The translations under genes and the position numbers were made by a program. This document shows, piece after piece, positions 61,289 to 64,000 of a DNA stretch of 64,000 nucleotides. This DNA is from an uncultured Bacteroidota bacterium (GTDB taxonomy: Bacteria > Bacteroidota > Bacteroidia > Bacteroidales > P3): assembly GCA_902775135.1 (NCBI GenBank), contig CACYKY010000001.1, forward strand, positions 1 to 64,000, in the 5' to 3' direction. The notes under the pieces were generated by a model. It ran no database searches. It was not told the origin of the DNA and saw only the letters and a list, made by a program, of their open reading frames with translations. Position 1 is the stretch's first letter; each line of letters begins with the position of its first letter.

Positions 61289-61663
61289 GTGAAGAGACTC
61301 ATCTTTATCGGCCTGGGGCTTTTGGCCGTGGGGTTGGGTGTGCTGGGCGTGGTGCTGCCCGGCTTGCCCACCACACCGTTTCTGCTTCTGGCCTCGTGGC
61401 TCTTCTATCGTTCCTCGCCGCGCCTGCAGCAGTGGCTGCTGGCCTCGTGGCTTGGGAGGTATATTCGTGGTTATCAACATCGTGGCGGTATGACGGCCAC
61501 CCAGAAAGCCGGTGCCATAGGGGTGATGGTGGTCATGGTGCTGTTGTCCACCTTTGTGTTTATCCCCATAGGTTCGGTGGCACGCATCATCGTGCCCATA
61601 GCGGGTGCCATAGGCGCGCTGACCGTGCTGCTGTGGGTACCAAATGCAAAAAAAGACGAATGA
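61289..61663 (+). CDS. DUF454 (YbaN-like) inner-membrane protein
   Basis: A 124-residue membrane protein with GTG start. The DUF454 signature is LGVLGVVLPGLPTTPFLLLA (about 16-35), followed by SWLFYRSSPRLQQWLL and about three hydrophobic helices in total. The function is unknown. It starts 12 nt after the pseudouridine synthase and overlaps the DUF2156 gene by 20 nt, so the run is an operon. Confidence 0.85.
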   Translation: MKRLIFIGLGLLAVGLGVLGVVLPGLPTTPFLLLASWLFYRSSPRLQQWLLASWLGRYIRGYQHRGGMTATQKAGAIGVMVVMVLLSTFVFIPIGSVARIIVPIAGAIGALTVLLWVPNAKKDE

Positions 61664-62606
61664 AAGTATGCCCCTCGACTTCCATACCCTGACCATCGCC
61701 GACCGCGAAGCCTACCAGGCGGTAAGCCTGCGCAGTGGGCGGCGCAACTGCAACTTCACCTTCGCCAACCTGGTGGGTTGGCAGTTTTGGTTCAACACCG
61801 AGGTGTGTGTGCTGGCCGATGCTGTGGTGCTGCGTTTCACCCTTGACGGCGGGAGGAGCACGACCGAAGGGAGTGACCCTCGCAATATGCGGGCCTATAT
61901 GCTCTGCATGGCGGGCACGCCGGGATGCGAGTTGCTGCGGGCACTCTGCGAGGATTCCGGCCATCGGCTGACGTTGCTCGGTCTTGAGGACGAGGCGGCA
62001 CAGCAGCTGCAGCAGAACGCCTGTCGCGAGGGTATTGACATCGTTGTGGAACCCAGCCGCAACCAATATGACTATATCTACCGCCGCTCTGATCTGGCGG
62101 CAATGGCCGGAGGCAAGCTCAAGGCCAAGCGCAACCATATAAACAAGTTTCGTACGGAGCATCCCGACTTTGAGTATCGTGAACTCACACCCGCAATGTT
62201 CGACGACTGCAGAAAGCTGGGTAAATTGTGGCGCGAGGAGAGGGGAGACGTGAACCCCGAATACGGCGATACGATAGGGGCCGAGCATCGCGTGATGGAA
62301 ACCGTCTTTGAACATTGGGACGCGCTGGGGATGATGGGCGGCAGCATTTGGATCGACGGCCGCATGGTGGCCTTTACCTATGGTTCCGCCGTCACCGACG
62401 ACACTTTGGATGTCTGCGTCGAGAAGGCCGACCGCAATATCGACGGCCTCTTCAGCGTCATCTGCCAGCAGTTCTGCGCCCACCTGCCAGAACAATACAC
62501 CTATATCAACCGCGAGGAGGACATGGGGCTTGAGGGTTTGCGCAAGTCCAAACTGTCGTATCACCCAGAAATACTATTGACATACAATGCCGTACACTTT
62601 GCATAG
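61644..62606 (+). CDS. DUF2156 (phosphatidylglycerol lysyltransferase domain) protein
   Basis: A 320-residue soluble protein with the DUF2156 acyltransferase-like fold (two GNAT halves): FTFANLVGWQFWF, DYIYRRSDLAAMAGGKLKAK, RNHINKFRTEHPDFEYREL and YINREEDMGLEGLRKSKLSY. The related C-terminal domain of MprF transfers lysine to phosphatidylglycerol, but the membrane flippase part is absent here, so the substrate is unknown. The start may be 61644 or 61668. It overlaps the following GNAT gene by 20 nt. Confidence 0.85.
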   Translation: MQKKTNESMPLDFHTLTIADREAYQAVSLRSGRRNCNFTFANLVGWQFWFNTEVCVLADAVVLRFTLDGGRSTTEGSDPRNMRAYMLCMAGTPGCELLRALCEDSGHRLTLLGLEDEAAQQLQQNACREGIDIVVEPSRNQYDYIYRRSDLAAMAGGKLKAKRNHINKFRTEHPDFEYRELTPAMFDDCRKLGKLWREERGDVNPEYGDTIGAEHRVMETVFEHWDALGMMGGSIWIDGRMVAFTYGSAVTDDTLDVCVEKADRNIDGLFSVICQQFCAHLPEQYTYINREEDMGLEGLRKSKLSYHPEILLTYNAVHFA

Positions 62607-63069
62607 GATGACGCCCGAGGATGCACCGCTCACCATTGACTGGATGGTGCGGCAATATGGGTTCGACCGCGTCGAGGTGGAGGAGTGGGTGAGGTGCTTG
62701 CACTTCAACTGGCCGCTGAGTGTCAAGGCGTTGGATGAACAGGGGCGGGTGATAGGTCTGCTCAATATGAGTGACTATCGCATCGAGGAAGAAACACCGT
62801 TGATTTCCAAGGAACAGCCAGAGCTGTTAGCACGCCTCAATGCGCAGCGCTATACGGCTGTGTTTTCGTTCATCGTGGCACCCGAATATCGAGGCACGCG
62901 CCTGAACTATGACATGATTATGAGCATCATGCCTGAACTGAAGGCGAACTTTGACTTCTTGTTCATTCCAGTACTTCATCGCCTTAAGACCCACCGGTAT
63001 TGGCAGCGCTGGGGGGCGCGTGAGTTCTACCGCGACGCCGACTGTGTGTACTATGGCTTGGTACTTTGA
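62587..63069 (+). CDS. GNAT-like acetyltransferase family protein
   Basis: A 160-residue protein with GNAT-like order: MTPEDAPLTIDWMVRQYGF, VIGLLNMSDYRIEEE, AVFSFIVAPEYRGTRLNYDM (motif A-like, although the usual Q/RxxGxG/A is weak) and YWQRWGAREFYRDADCVYYG. It is translationally coupled to the DUF2156 gene, and the two probably act in one pathway. The substrate is unknown. The weak acetyl-CoA loop leaves some doubt about activity. Confidence 0.65.
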   Translation: MPYTLHRMTPEDAPLTIDWMVRQYGFDRVEVEEWVRCLHFNWPLSVKALDEQGRVIGLLNMSDYRIEEETPLISKEQPELLARLNAQRYTAVFSFIVAPEYRGTRLNYDMIMSIMPELKANFDFLFIPVLHRLKTHRYWQRWGAREFYRDADCVYYGLVL

Positions 63070-63134
63070 GAATGCTGGCAAAATTTTATATATAATGTAT
63101 ATAATAAAATATATTTTTTGTCGTTAGAAAGGGT

Positions 63135-63806
63135 ATGATAGCAGAAAACATAGCAAGCATTAAGGCGTCGTTGCCCGAAGGAACGAGGTTGGTGGCGGTG
63201 TCGAAATTGAAGCCCGTGGAGGACATCATGGAGGCGTACAACGCCGGCCAGCGCCTCTTTGGCGAGAACTACGCCACCGAGCTGCGCGACAAACACGCTC
63301 AGTTGCCCGACGACATCGAGTGGCATTTCATTGGCCATCTGCAGTCGAAGCAACTGAAATACTATATCGGTTTTGTTTCCATGATTCATGGTGTGGATTC
63401 TGTGGAACATCTTGAGGATGTGGAGCATGCAGCGGCCAAGGTGAACCGCGTAGTCAATGTGCTGCTTCAAGTGCATGTGGCACAGGAGGAGACCAAGTTC
63501 GGTTTTCTGCCTGAGGAACTTTCCGCAGCCCGTTTTGATCCTTCCGCCTATCCCCATGTGCGTATCTGCGGTGTGATGGGTATGGCCAGCCACACAGACG
63601 ATCAGGTAAGGGTGAGGGAGGACTTTGCTCGCATTCGGGAATTCTATCATTTGCTGAAGGAAGGGCCGTTTGCCGATTGCCCTGAGTTCTGTGAGATTTC
63701 CATGGGCATGAGCCACGACTACCGCATTGCCATGGAAGAGGGTAGCACGCTGGTGCGCATAGGTACCAGCATCTTCGGGCCAAGAGATTACAGCAAAAAA
63801 CAATAG
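63135..63806 (+). CDS. YggS family PLP-binding protein
   Basis: A 223-residue single-domain TIM-barrel protein (YggS/PLPBP). PLP-binding Lys in LVAVSKLKP (about 25), FGENYATEL, WHFIGHLQSKQLKYY (about 66), GVMGMASHTDD and LSMGMSHDYRIAMEEGSTLV-type CEISMGMSHDYRIAMEEG. It acts in PLP homeostasis rather than as a classic enzyme. Just upstream is an AT-rich stretch (63078-63120). It is followed by the YitT gene after 2 nt. Confidence 0.92.
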   Translation: MIAENIASIKASLPEGTRLVAVSKLKPVEDIMEAYNAGQRLFGENYATELRDKHAQLPDDIEWHFIGHLQSKQLKYYIGFVSMIHGVDSVEHLEDVEHAAAKVNRVVNVLLQVHVAQEETKFGFLPEELSAARFDPSAYPHVRICGVMGMASHTDDQVRVREDFARIREFYHLLKEGPFADCPEFCEISMGMSHDYRIAMEEGSTLVRIGTSIFGPRDYSKKQ

Positions 63807-63808
63807 CC

Positions 63809-64000
63809 ATGCAGATATTTAGAAATAGTAAACAAATTGTTGTCTCCTATGTAATAATCACATTGGGACTGATGACCTATACCTTTGGTTGGTCGGCGTT
63901 TATGCTGCCGGCGCAGATTGTCGGCGGCGGTGTCAGCGGCCTCTCGGCCATCCTCTATTACGCTGTCGGCATCCACATCCCCATTGGTATACTGAACCTC
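63809..64000 (+). CDS. YitT family membrane protein, N-terminal part
   Basis: The first 64 codons; the gene runs off the right edge. It starts MQIFRNSKQIVVSYVIITLG and has a hydrophobic first helix. The YitT/DUF161 signature GWSAFMLPAQIVGGGVSGLS (about 28-47) follows, with the start of the next helix (AILYYAVGIHIPIGILNL). It is a multi-pass inner-membrane protein of uncertain transport function. It overlaps no gene but is 2 nt after yggS. Confidence 0.85.
   Translation, partial: MQIFRNSKQIVVSYVIITLGLMTYTFGWSAFMLPAQIVGGGVSGLSAILYYAVGIHIPIGILNL

Overview
The window is chromosomal DNA of a GC-rich member of the Bacteroidales (phylum Bacteroidota). Supporting signs are Bacteroidota-type promoters (TTTG, 19-20 nt, TAnnTTTG), a type IX secretion sorting tail, a DUF6266 gene start, an efflux operon with a PG0541-type partner gene, the nusB-DUF1573-yajC-ybbR-coaE cluster, a long NusB, the alpha-2-macroglobulin-like giant protein and many signal peptides and lipoboxes of that phylum. 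No phage, plasmid, CRISPR, tRNA or rRNA was seen; most genes are housekeeping or cell-envelope genes.

Layout. 1-5.6 kb: edge of a DUF6266 gene, ftcD (histidine/folate one-carbon metabolism) with a histone-like Lys/Ala tail, a small lipoprotein, replicative helicase dnaB, a cysteine desulfidase-like enzyme. 5.7-12.1 kb: DUF3276, parA-parB, DUF5683, then exbB-exbD-tonB, an S4 RNA-binding protein, an ECF sigma factor with a small membrane partner and a Spy-like periplasmic protein, ended by a terminator. 12.2-21.6 kb: leuS, then nusB-DUF1573-yajC-ybbR-coaE-(GH3/beta-lactamase)-(TerB/DnaJ). 21.6-31.1 kb: nucleoside phosphorylase, a Ser/Thr-repeat secreted protein, an OmpA-type protein, an 1874-residue alpha-2-macroglobulin-like protein. 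31.4-40.4 kb: arginine deiminase, a DUF2723 membrane protein, a small RHH-like protein, atpB standing alone, pgk, a YgiQ radical SAM protein. 40.6-47.7 kb (minus): tetR-tolC-MFP-RND-PG0541 efflux operon preceded by a second yajC. 48-53.9 kb: a likely murL-murD2-M20 amidohydrolase operon (an alternative route for putting D-glutamate into peptidoglycan), then a T9SS-exported leucine-rich-repeat protein and a lipoprotein. 54.3-64 kb: glnS, a 41-residue membrane ORF, pheT, a lipocalin-like lipoprotein, a rod-shaped candidate 6S-like RNA, a conserved unknown, an RluB-type pseudouridine synthase, DUF454, DUF2156, GNAT, YggS, and the start of a YitT transporter.

The most unusual feature is not a gene. 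The window is peppered with short tandem tracts of fixed period: 7-nt units (at least 15 tracts), 9-nt units (3 tracts) and 10-11-nt units (at least 5 tracts). The 7- and 9-nt tracts lie in gene-to-gene gaps, often starting at a stop codon or running up to a start codon, and they also lie in frame inside conserved genes (leuS, glnS, the alpha-2-macroglobulin gene, ygiQ, murL, four times in murD2, and a 77-nt tract in the amidohydrolase). A REP-like palindrome occurs once between genes and once, identical over 26 nt, inside a coding region. The 10-11-nt tracts are confined to the longer spacers upstream of genes. Together they suggest a repeat-generating process that tolerates or targets coding DNA.
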